A stretch of 27,906 nucleotides of DNA. Source: Dehalococcoidia bacterium. Its GTDB lineage: Bacteria > Chloroflexota > Dehalococcoidia > UBA3495. The notes under the pieces are model-generated. The model was given only the letters and a program-made list of their open reading frames with translations. It did not search any database and was not told where the DNA came from. Below, one piece after another: positions 21,209 to 27,906 of this stretch. The position numbers and the translations under genes were made by a program. Location: NCBI GenBank assembly GCA_028822675.1, contig JAPKDE010000013.1:1-27906 (forward strand), written 5' to 3'. The first letter of the stretch is position 1. The number at the start of each line of letters is the position of its first letter.

Positions 21209-22774
21209 ATGCCAGACCCAGAAGACATCCTAATGGCCAATCGGGCCACCAAGCTCGAACGTATTCGGGGCAACGGCATAGACCCATATCCCGCCCGTTT
21301 CCACCGCTCCTACGACACCGCCACCGCCACGACACTGTTTGAAGAACTGGAGAACGCCGAGCCAGCTGACGATAAGCTTCAGAATGTCAGCCTGGCCGGT
21401 CGTATCTCTTCCATGCGCACCATGGGCAAGGCGGCGTTCGTAGATCTAAGAGACGCTTCCGGTGTCATCCAAGTCCTCATGCGCCAGAACAATTTGAATG
21501 ATGGCTTTGACCTGATTAAGGACTTGGATCTAGGCGACCATTTGGGCGTGCGCGGCAATCTGATGCGCACCCGCACCGGCCAGGTGACCATCGACGCTTT
21601 AGAGCTGACCGTGACGGCCAAGGGCATGCGCCCCCTGCCTGAGAAATGGCACGGCCTCAGAGACGTTGAGACTCGTTACCGGCAGCGCTATCTGGACCTG
21701 ATCGCCAACCAGGACGAGATCATGCCCGTGTTTGTCCTGCGCAGTAAGGTAATCAGCGGCATCCGCAGGTTCCTGGACGACCGGGGATTCCTGGAGGTGG
21801 ACACTCCAATACTGGTCCCCGTGGCCGGCGGCGCCCACGCCCAGCCGTTCATCACCCACCACAACGCCCTGGACCAGCAGCTCTACCTGCGCATCGCCAC
21901 TGAGCTTTACTTGAAGCGCTTGATAATCGGCGGCTTCGACAAGGTCTATGAGATTGGCCGGGTCTTCCGGAACGAAGGTATCGACCAGGACCACAACCCA
22001 GAATTCACCCTGCTGGAGAGCTACGAGGCTTACGCCGACTACAACGATGTGATGGACATGGTCGAGCAGATGGTCTCCAGCATCTGTATGGCGGTCAACG
22101 GCACTACCAAGGTGACCATTGGCAATGCAGTCATCGACTTTGAGCCGCCGTGGGCGCGGGTTAGCCTGCGTGAGGAACTTGAAAAACGCAGCGGCATCAA
22201 CCTCGAATCCACCGATGACGAAGCCCTACGCAAGAAAGCGTCAGAGATCGGCATCGACACCGCAGTGCTGGAAAGCCGGGGACGGTTGATAGACAAGTTG
22301 CTGTCCACGTTTGTGGAACCAACCCTGATCCAGCCGACCTTTGTGCTGGACTACCCGGAAGAGATGTCCCCACTGGCCAAAGCCAAGCCGGACACTCCTG
22401 GATACGTGGAAAGATTTGAGGCCTTTGCCTTTGGCATGGAAATCGCCAACTCCTACAGCGAGCTGAACGACCCGGCGGTGCAACGGGCACGGTTTGAAGA
22501 CCAAGCCCGAATACAACAACTATTTGAGAACGAAGACGTTGACCGGCAGGACGACGATTTCCTCACAGCCATGGAATACGGCATGCCCCCAACCGGCGGC
22601 CTGGGTATCGGCATCGACCGGCTGGTGATGCTGCTGTCGGGACAGGCGTCCATCCGCGATGTGCTGCTCTTCCCTCAGATGCGAACGCTGCGCGCCGATT
22701 CAACAGAAGAAGAGCCCGAAGAAGACTCCAAAGAAGAAACAGAAATCAACACCGGGGACGAAACTACGGAATAA
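21209..22774 (+). CDS. lysS: Lysyl-tRNA synthetase, class II
   Basis: Charges tRNA-Lys with lysine. The anticodon-binding OB fold covers residues ~45-150 (VSLAGRISSMRTMGKAAFVDLRDASG). The class II catalytic core shows motif 1 (ISGIRRFLDDRGFLEVDTPIL), motif 2 (VYEIGRVFRNEGIDQDHNPEFTLLE) and motif 3 (GLGIGIDRLVMLL), with the family segment FAFGMEIANSYSELNDP. After the core comes an unusual ~25-residue tail rich in Glu and Asp. ATG 21209 is preferred over the adjacent TTG 21206; AGGA lies close upstream. serS follows after 2 nt, so the two synthetases are co-transcribed. Confidence 0.95.
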   Translation: MPDPEDILMANRATKLERIRGNGIDPYPARFHRSYDTATATTLFEELENAEPADDKLQNVSLAGRISSMRTMGKAAFVDLRDASGVIQVLMRQNNLNDGFDLIKDLDLGDHLGVRGNLMRTRTGQVTIDALELTVTAKGMRPLPEKWHGLRDVETRYRQRYLDLIANQDEIMPVFVLRSKVISGIRRFLDDRGFLEVDTPILVPVAGGAHAQPFITHHNALDQQLYLRIATELYLKRLIIGGFDKVYEIGRVFRNEGIDQDHNPEFTLLESYEAYADYNDVMDMVEQMVSSICMAVNGTTKVTIGNAVIDFEPPWARVSLREELEKRSGINLESTDDEALRKKASEIGIDTAVLESRGRLIDKLLSTFVEPTLIQPTFVLDYPEEMSPLAKAKPDTPGYVERFEAFAFGMEIANSYSELNDPAVQRARFEDQARIQQLFENEDVDRQDDDFLTAMEYGMPPTGGLGIGIDRLVMLLSGQASIRDVLLFPQMRTLRADSTEEEPEEDSKEETEINTGDETTE

Positions 22775-22776
22775 CC

Positions 22777-24066
22777 ATGCTTTCAATTGAACACATACGA
22801 GAACACCCGGATGAAGTGCGCGCCGCCCTCAAAACCAGGGGAGAGGACGACTCCATCACGAAGGTCCTAGAACTGGACACGGCAATTCGCGCTACCATCA
22901 CAGAACGCGACACCCTGAACGCGGAACGCAACCGGGTCAGCAAAGAACTGGGCCAGGCGCGCTCCCAAGGGCAGGAGGTCTCTGACGAGGCCCGTGCCGA
23001 GATGCGGGAGATTGGCAACCAAGCCGATGCCTTGAACGAGAAAACCAAAGAACTGGGCGACCGGATGAGCGAACTGATGCTCACTCTCCCTAACCTACCC
23101 CAGTCTGACGTGCCGGTGGGCGAAGACGAAACCGGCAGCATCGTCATCCGTCAAAACGGCGAACCCCCTATAATGGGCTTTGAACCCAAGCCCCACTGGG
23201 ATTTGGGCGAAGAACTGGGCATCATCGACTTCGAGCGCGGCACCAAGCTGGCCGGAAGCCGGTTCTACAACCTGGTGGACTACGGCCCCAAGCTAGAACG
23301 CGCGCTGATCGCCTTCATGCTTGATCTCCACTCCAATGACCACGGCTACACCGAGATTTCCCTGCCGGCAGTGGTCAAACGAGAGATCATGGAAGGCTCT
23401 GGCAACTTGCCTAAATTCGAAGACACTCTCTACCAAGACGTGGAGGACGACCTCTGGCTGATACCCACCGCTGAGGTCCCTATAACTGGCCTGTACCGGG
23501 ACGAGATTATCCCGGCCAACACCTTGCCATTGAAGTATGTGGCCCAGACTCCATGCTTCCGCCGCGAAAGAGCCTCCGCAGGGCGGGACACCCGGGGCAT
23601 CAAGCGGGTGCATCAGTTCAACAAGGTTGAGATGTACCAGTTTGTGGAGCCCGAGACCTCCAATGACGAACTGGAAAAGCTGGTGGACAATGCCGAGGAC
23701 GTCTGCCGCAAGCTTGGGTTCACCTACCGGGTATTGGCCCTCTGCACCGGCGATATGGGCTTTGCATCTTCCAAGACCTATGACATTGAGGTCTGGGCCG
23801 CCGGTTGCCAGGAGTGGCTTGAAGTCAGCTCCTGCTCCAACTGCACCGACTTCCAGGCCCGGCGCTCCAACATCCGCTATCGCATTGAAGAAGGCGGACG
23901 CCCCCGCATTCCCCACACGCTGAACGGCTCCGGCCTGGCCCTGCCCCGTGTCATGATAGCCATCTTGGAGAACTACCAGCAGCCAGACGGGTCGGTGGTT
24001 ATCCCTGAGGTGCTACGGCCCTACACCGGGTTTGATGTGATTCCGGCCAAACAGGCGGCCGGCTAA
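22777..24066 (+). CDS. serS: Seryl-tRNA synthetase
   Basis: Charges tRNA-Ser (and tRNA-Sec where present) with serine. Of 429 residues, ~1-105 form the long antiparallel coiled-coil arm that grips the tRNA (LDTAIRATITERDTLNAERNRVSKELGQ ... ALNEKTKELGDRMSELM). The class II core follows with IPTAEVPITGLYRDE, motif 2 CFRRERASAGRDTRGIKRVHQF, and motif 3 NGSGLALPRVMIAILENYQ near the C-terminus. Length and motifs are those of ordinary bacterial SerRS. It starts 2 nt after the lysS stop with only a weak GGA upstream, implying translational coupling. Confidence 0.95.
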   Translation: MLSIEHIREHPDEVRAALKTRGEDDSITKVLELDTAIRATITERDTLNAERNRVSKELGQARSQGQEVSDEARAEMREIGNQADALNEKTKELGDRMSELMLTLPNLPQSDVPVGEDETGSIVIRQNGEPPIMGFEPKPHWDLGEELGIIDFERGTKLAGSRFYNLVDYGPKLERALIAFMLDLHSNDHGYTEISLPAVVKREIMEGSGNLPKFEDTLYQDVEDDLWLIPTAEVPITGLYRDEIIPANTLPLKYVAQTPCFRRERASAGRDTRGIKRVHQFNKVEMYQFVEPETSNDELEKLVDNAEDVCRKLGFTYRVLALCTGDMGFASSKTYDIEVWAAGCQEWLEVSSCSNCTDFQARRSNIRYRIEEGGRPRIPHTLNGSGLALPRVMIAILENYQQPDGSVVIPEVLRPYTGFDVIPAKQAAG

Positions 24067-24133
24067 CTCCCGTAAGCAATCAAAAAACGGAGCAGCTAAC
24101 AGCGGTCAGTAATCAGCTTTCAGGAGAATTATC

Positions 24134-25057
24134 ATGGCTGGGAAAGTTAGTTGGGGAATATCCATTCCTCAAGTGTTCTTTGACGGGCCGATCGACATGC
24201 CGTTGATTGAGCGGTGGACGAAGAAGGCCGAAACCCTGGGGTTTGAAAGTCTCTGGACTCAGGAAGCAATTACCGGCGCAGTTCCCATCCTTGAGCCGGT
24301 CACCCTGTTGTCTTACCTGGCAGCCATCACCAAGAAGGTGCGGCTGGGCACATCTGTCATCGTGGCTCCACTCCGCAACCCCATACAGTTGGCCAAGAGC
24401 CTGGGCAGCTTGGACCACATGAGCGGCGGCCGCCTGACCGTTGGCCTGGGTCTGGGCGGTAACCTCAACGACATTCCGCCGTTTGGCTTTTCCGGCGAAA
24501 AGAGGGTGCGCCGCTTCACTGAGATCATCGAGGTCATGAAGGCGCTCTGGACGCAGTCCGAGGCCCATTTCCAGGGCGAGTTCTGGCAGTTAGACGGACT
24601 CAAGATGGAGCCCAAGCCGCTGCAAAGCCCTCATCCGCCCATCTGGCTGGGTGCCCGGCACGCCAATGCGTTGAAACGGGCTGTCCAACACGGCGACGGC
24701 TGGATGGGCGCCGGTTCATCAACCACTGATAGCTTCCTCACCGCTGTTGACCAAACACGGATGTACCTGGAAGAAGCCGACCGAGACCCCGCGTCATTCA
24801 CCATCTCCAAGCGGGTCTACGTGGCCGTGGATAACGACGAAGACCGCGCCGAAGCTCGACTAGAAGAATGGTTCGGGAAGCGCTACGGTAACGCAGACCT
24901 GGGCTCCCAGGTCTCAGTCTGGGGTTCAACCCAAAAGATCACAGAAGAACTGGCAAAGATCACTCAAGGTGGCGCAGAAATGGTGCTCATCAACCCAGCA
25001 TTTGACGACATGGAGCACTTAGACGCTTTGATGGAAGAAGTCATCCCAAATATTTAG
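24134..25057 (+). CDS. LLM-class flavin-dependent oxidoreductase
   Basis: Luciferase-like (bacterial luciferase/F420 reductase superfamily) TIM-barrel enzyme using FMN or coenzyme F420. The 307 residues show WGISIPQ at the first strand, AETLGFESLWTQEAI, RLGTSVIVAPLRNPIQLAKSLGSLDHMSGGRLTVGLGLG, which is the hallmark of the family, and PPIWLGARHANALKRAVQHGDGW. Such enzymes are greatly expanded in SAR202-type Chloroflexota, where they are proposed to oxidise recalcitrant organic matter; the substrate here is unknown. AGGAG at 24122-24126 fixes ATG 24134. It lies 67 bp after serS without an evident terminator, so partial read-through is possible. Confidence 0.88.
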   Translation: MAGKVSWGISIPQVFFDGPIDMPLIERWTKKAETLGFESLWTQEAITGAVPILEPVTLLSYLAAITKKVRLGTSVIVAPLRNPIQLAKSLGSLDHMSGGRLTVGLGLGGNLNDIPPFGFSGEKRVRRFTEIIEVMKALWTQSEAHFQGEFWQLDGLKMEPKPLQSPHPPIWLGARHANALKRAVQHGDGWMGAGSSTTDSFLTAVDQTRMYLEEADRDPASFTISKRVYVAVDNDEDRAEARLEEWFGKRYGNADLGSQVSVWGSTQKITEELAKITQGGAEMVLINPAFDDMEHLDALMEEVIPNI

Positions 25058-25096
25058 AGGCTGCTTTCTGAGGATTCTCACTGAATTCATTTAGCA

Positions 25097-25126
25097 GGCC
25101 AAGCATTAACCTTGTTAACATTGGCC
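25097..25126. promoter_or_regulatory. Nested inverted repeat just before the lipoprotein start
   Basis: GGCCAA (25097-25102), TTAAC (25106-25110), loop CTT, GTTAA (25114-25118) and TTGGCC (25121-25126) form an 11-bp interrupted stem ending 4 nt before ATG 25131. No Shine-Dalgarno is present. It could be an operator or an RNA hairpin covering the start site. It lacks a T-run, so it is not a typical terminator for the gene before it. Confidence 0.5.
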
Positions 25127-25130
25127 ACTG

Positions 25131-26836
25131 ATGCTCCACTTACAACCAGGCACACCAATTTCGAACACCAAATTTTTCAGCCGAAGTAAAATTTTCTTTG
25201 CGGCAGCGATGATGCTGCTCTTACTCGCGATAGTCGGCTGCACCACCATTGACGAGCTCACCAATGATGCAACTTCGACCAGCGGGTCTGAAGCAACTGC
25301 TATACCGGATGCTCCTCTAGCCACGGCAACGCCGTCGCCGCAGGAAGAATTTGAGTCCCTGGCCAAGCAATTGAACGCCAAAGGACTCATTACTCAATCG
25401 CTGGTAGATGACCTTCTGGCACAACAATCCAGGCTGGGAAGCATTAACCCAGAAGTTAACGACCCTGAAGTAACTATGCAGGTACTCGCTGATTTCAACG
25501 AGGCCGTACAGGCGTGGGGAGACAACATCACCCAGGTGCTAGACCTTTCCCAGAGCGTGCTTGGCCAGATTGGCCCGCAGGGCCGCGCTGGGCTACATAG
25601 CCCTTTGCTGGTCAGTTGCAATGACGTCGTTTCTCTCAATAACACCATGGACAAGATCCAAAAGGATGTTGATGTAGCAAAGACTGCCAGAGACCGGATG
25701 CTGGCTGTTGACCGAGACAAAGACTTCGGCAAGTTTGAGACTGAGTTCCACAACTGGCGCACCTCTTATAAAACAGCCACCACCACGGCCAATAACGAGC
25801 TCGTAATGGGTCCGCTGCAGCTCAGGCTGGTGCTTTCATGGCCGGAGCAACGGCCCTTGGAATAGGATTGTTTGGCGGGGCGGCAGCCGTAATTACTGCG
25901 CCTGCGATTTTAACCATCGCCGTCGTCGGGGCCGGCACCGGAGTGGCCGTAAACTGGGTCTGGGATTTGTTGACGCCCCAACCCAAGAGCAGTATTGAAA
26001 ATGGCTCTCCATTAGCGTCGCCATTATCGGCCGGCGAGTCTTGCCGATTCGTGTCCAGTTCGTCGGAGAACTCGCAGCCCTCAGTCTTCTCTGATACCGG
26101 TCTGGGCAACCTCCACATCTTTATGGAAGACCGCGCACCGTTGATTTTCGAGAATTTCAGTATCTCCAGCAGTGAGCAAGTCACTTTGACAGTTAACCCA
26201 CCGGCGTTTGACGGCGTGACTGTGGAGGAGTTGGCTGCCGCTATCGACGACGCTGTAGTCACCTTTGAGGAGATTGACGGGGAAGAACTTGAGGCAACTC
26301 CGGAACCAACCATTGAGGCCGCTTCAACTGCGACCCCTGCAATTAGCGAACCACCGTCGGACCAAGGGCTGACCAACTTGACGGCTTCCCAGGTCCATGC
26401 CGCCGTGGCTCAGTTTTCAAACAATGAAGGCTGGACTTTCCATGATGCGGATGAGGTCATCACGAATGAGAGTGCCTACAGCTACCGCTCTGGGAAAGTC
26501 CTCACCAAGGCATTACAGGCCTGCCCCGATAATCGGTGCTTCGGTGAAGGCGTCAATTACACTTTAGGGATTCACTTTTCGCCTGTCGTTTGGACAGGCG
26601 ATGATCTTTCCGCCACGGGCCGTGGTGCTCACTGTACGGTTAGGGCATACAAAGCCACGTCGTACCGAAGCGCATTTATCGAGTTTGAGATCTGGTAGGG
26701 GTTCAATCTAGAGACAGTACGGGTGAACGGAATTCCCGTCCCTCCGGAAGATGCTTGCGCCGGTTTTTCTACTGAGTACGTTCAGGGAGAAATCCTGCGA
26801 TTGTTCGATGATTTCATAATTTTGCTCGGCCCCTAG
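25131..26836 (+). pseudogene. Large lipoprotein gene with a -1 frameshift and an in-frame TAG
   Basis: I do not recognise the family. The first frame (25131-25865) has a signal peptide with lipobox LAIVGC (Cys ~37), a Thr/Ser/Pro linker and a helical region (~65-220; QSLVDDLLAQQSRLG, NNTMDKIQKDVDVAKTARDRM). At ~25806-25813 (ATGGGTCC) coding sense passes to the -1 frame, as if one G were lost from a G run. It continues with a Gly/Ala-rich hydrophobic hairpin (GATALGIGLFGGAAAVITAP, ILTIAVVGAGTGVAVNWVW), a Ser-rich part, a second Thr/Pro/Glu linker and a Cys-containing C-terminal domain, ending at TAG 26696-26698. The same frame then stays open for 45 more protein-like codons (GFNLETVRVNGIPVPPEDACAG ...) to TAG 26834-26836. 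Decayed gene, sequence error or recoding. Confidence 0.6.
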
Positions 26837-26875
26837 CCAAGTGTCTTTTTAGACAGCCAACCCTGCTTGGGCTAG
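26833..26875 (+). other. Bulged hairpin between the lipoprotein and deacetylase genes
   Basis: CTAGCCAAG (26833-26841) can pair with CTTGGGCTAG (26866-26875) with one bulged base, enclosing a second small hairpin TGTCT-TTTT-AGACA (26842-26855). The structure overlaps the final TAG of the lipoprotein frame. It has no 3' T-run, so it may be a factor-dependent terminator or an RNA-stabilising structure. Confidence 0.35.
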
Positions 26876-26910
26876 AATGCCTGCAATCTGATTCAGGCGG
26901 GAGGTTGACC

Positions 26911-27720
26911 ATGTCGGGAATTTGGCCCGGTGAGACCCAATGTGTAGCGATGCTTGGCTTTGACATTGACGGTGTATCGTCATGGTTAAACCGTGACCCG
27001 TCGTTCAAAGACCACCCCAGCCTCATGTCCATGGCCGAGTACGGCCCATCCGTCGCCACTCCAAGAATCCTGGACATGCTGGACGCCCACTCCGTCCCAG
27101 CCAGCTTCTACGTGCCGGGATTCGTGGCCGAGACCCACGAAGAAATGGTCAAAGAGCTGGCTAACAGAGGCCATGAAGTAGCCCACCACGGCTACATGCA
27201 CGAGCCGCCGTCCAGTCTCACTCGCCAGCAAGAAATAGACGTCATGGAGTCGGGCCTCCGAATCTTGAGCGGTATCACCGGCGAGCCAATTCTAGGCTAC
27301 CGCTCTCCAAGCTGGGAGCTTTCAGAGCACTCCCTGGAACTGTTGACCGACCACGGTTTCATTTACGACAGCAGCCTGATGGGGGACGATGCGCCCTACA
27401 TAGTTGAGTCTCCAACCAACGGCAAATCCCTGGTTGAATTGCCTGTGCACTGGTTGCTCGACGACGCGCCAAACTTTGTCTACGCGCCGGTGGCCAACCG
27501 CCTGGGCCCAATGCGCAACCCAGACGAGGTCTACCAAACATGGGCCGCAGAGTTTGAGGGGCTTTACCGCTACGGGAGGGCCTTCACGCTCACCATGCAT
27601 CCTCAGTACATCGGGCGACCGGGACGGCTTCTCATGCTGGAACGCTTGATCGAATACATCAAGTCGTTCCCCAACGTAGAATTCATGCGAGCCATCGACG
27701 TGGCCAAGATGTGGCGGTAG
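26911..27720 (+). CDS. Polysaccharide deacetylase (NodB/PuuE-like) family protein
   Basis: Metal-dependent amidohydrolase of the NodB-homology family, which removes acyl groups from sugars or, in PuuE-like members, opens cyclic amides such as allantoin. Visible elements in the 269 residues are FDID (motif 1, Asp 18 and 20), VPASFYVPGFVAETH, HEVAHHGYMHE (metal HxxxH at ~93-97), GYRSPSWELS (motif 3, Arg/Pro) and AFTLTMHPQYIGRPGR (C-terminal catalytic His). The combination with W/H-rich loops and no signal peptide fits a cytoplasmic PuuE-like enzyme better than a secreted chitin-type deacetylase. GGGAGG (26899-26904) lies 6 nt upstream of ATG 26911, chosen over the TTG at 26905. Confidence 0.83.
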   Translation: MSGIWPGETQCVAMLGFDIDGVSSWLNRDPSFKDHPSLMSMAEYGPSVATPRILDMLDAHSVPASFYVPGFVAETHEEMVKELANRGHEVAHHGYMHEPPSSLTRQQEIDVMESGLRILSGITGEPILGYRSPSWELSEHSLELLTDHGFIYDSSLMGDDAPYIVESPTNGKSLVELPVHWLLDDAPNFVYAPVANRLGPMRNPDEVYQTWAAEFEGLYRYGRAFTLTMHPQYIGRPGRLLMLERLIEYIKSFPNVEFMRAIDVAKMWR

Positions 27721-27746
27721 CGCTGAAAATTGCAACGCGCAACTTC

Positions 27747-27791
27747 TTGCCAACGTGCAGCATCAGACTTAACATGGGCGCAGATTCGCCC
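27747..27791 (+). promoter_or_regulatory. Promoter with a palindrome at the start site, before the last gene
   Basis: TTGCCA (27747-27752), a 17-nt spacer and TAACAT (27770-27775). Directly downstream, GGGCG-CAGATT-CGCCC (27776-27791) spans the expected initiation point near 27782. This is the geometry of a repressor operator overlapping +1, or of a short 5' RNA stem. Confidence 0.4.
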
Positions 27792-27810
27792 GTATCTTCA
27801 GGAGCATAAA

Positions 27811-27906
27811 ATGCCTAAAGTTCATGACCGCGGCGGTTGGCCCAACGAAGACCCCATTGACCAATCTGAGCACGAGATGGAGGAATGGGAACGCAAGGTG
27901 GACGCA
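27811..27906 (+). CDS. Partial gene, nitrile hydratase beta-like N-terminus
   Basis: Only the first 32 codons lie in the window, so the gene is cut by the right edge. ATG 27811 has AGGAG 5 nt upstream (27801-27805). The peptide begins MPKVHDRGGWPNEDPID and continues with SEHEMEEWERKVDA. The V/I-H-D-x-GG opening followed by an acidic helix that would pack in the heterodimer is typical of nitrile hydratase/thiocyanate hydrolase beta-type subunits and their small accessory relatives. If correct, an alpha subunit with a Cys-x-x-Cys-Ser-Cys metal site should follow. The call rests on a short stretch. Confidence 0.5.
   Translation, partial: MPKVHDRGGWPNEDPIDQSEHEMEEWERKVDA

Noticed and set aside
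10065..26836. Genome-wide reassignment of TAG to an amino acid
   Set aside because: About ten intact genes end in TAG at family-typical lengths (malic enzyme, RmuC, L25, MutS2), and readthrough would run into neighbouring genes.
1..27906. CRISPR arrays, insertion sequences, tRNA or rRNA genes
   Set aside because: No regularly spaced repeats, no transposase or terminal inverted repeats, and no cloverleaf with a T-loop motif in any gap; all gaps were checked by eye.

Overview
This window carries 25 gene-sized units on about 27.9 kb, densely packed on both strands, with no rRNA, tRNA, CRISPR array or insertion sequence that I can recognise. Coding DNA is moderately GC-rich and the few intergenic gaps are AT-richer. 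The gene mix suggests a free-living bacterium, most plausibly a Chloroflexota/Dehalococcoidia (SAR202-like) lineage. It includes a CTC-type L25, an Er-VIT1 iron exporter, NIPSNAP, SnoaL and LLM-flavin oxidoreductase genes, a start typical of a nitrile hydratase beta-like protein, and a Vms1-like release factor best known from Actinobacteria. That placement is inference from content, not from a marker phylogeny. TAG is the commonest stop codon here.

Layout. Positions 77-6683 (+) hold a small membrane peptide, malic enzyme, tldD, rmuC, tldE and a crotonase; the last four look like one operon. Positions 6693-9953 (-) hold a Vms1/eRF1-like peptidyl-tRNA hydrolase (VLRF1) followed after 3 nt by mutS2. 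Positions 10065-12968 (+) are a small-enzyme region with a DinB-like gene broken by two in-frame TAG codons, a two-domain NIPSNAP protein with a good promoter and two terminators, a frameshifted class II aldolase and a SnoaL-like protein. Positions 13173-14435 (+) encode an Er-VIT1 metal transporter, convergent with an alpha/beta hydrolase (14485-15396, -). Ribosomal protein L25 (15677-16321) ends in a strong terminator and is followed by a DUF3800-like protein with altered acidic residues. Positions 17262-20623 (-) are a translationally coupled phosphonate-type ABC importer, phnD-phnC-phnE-phnE. A gap of about 585 bp holds a good promoter and an AT-rich inverted-repeat cluster ahead of lysS-serS (21209-24066). 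An LLM-family oxidoreductase, a disrupted lipoprotein gene, a polysaccharide deacetylase and the first 32 codons of a nitrile-hydratase-beta-like gene complete the window.

The most interesting candidate system is the VLRF1-mutS2 pair. MutS2 is known to sense and split collided ribosomes in Bacillus. A Vms1-like hydrolase encoded directly upstream, in one transcript, would be the logical partner to cut the nascent chain from the peptidyl-tRNA left on the 50S subunit. Other points of note are an 11-codon echo of the tldD 3' end in which almost all differences are synonymous, and three disrupted genes whose premature stops are all TAG.
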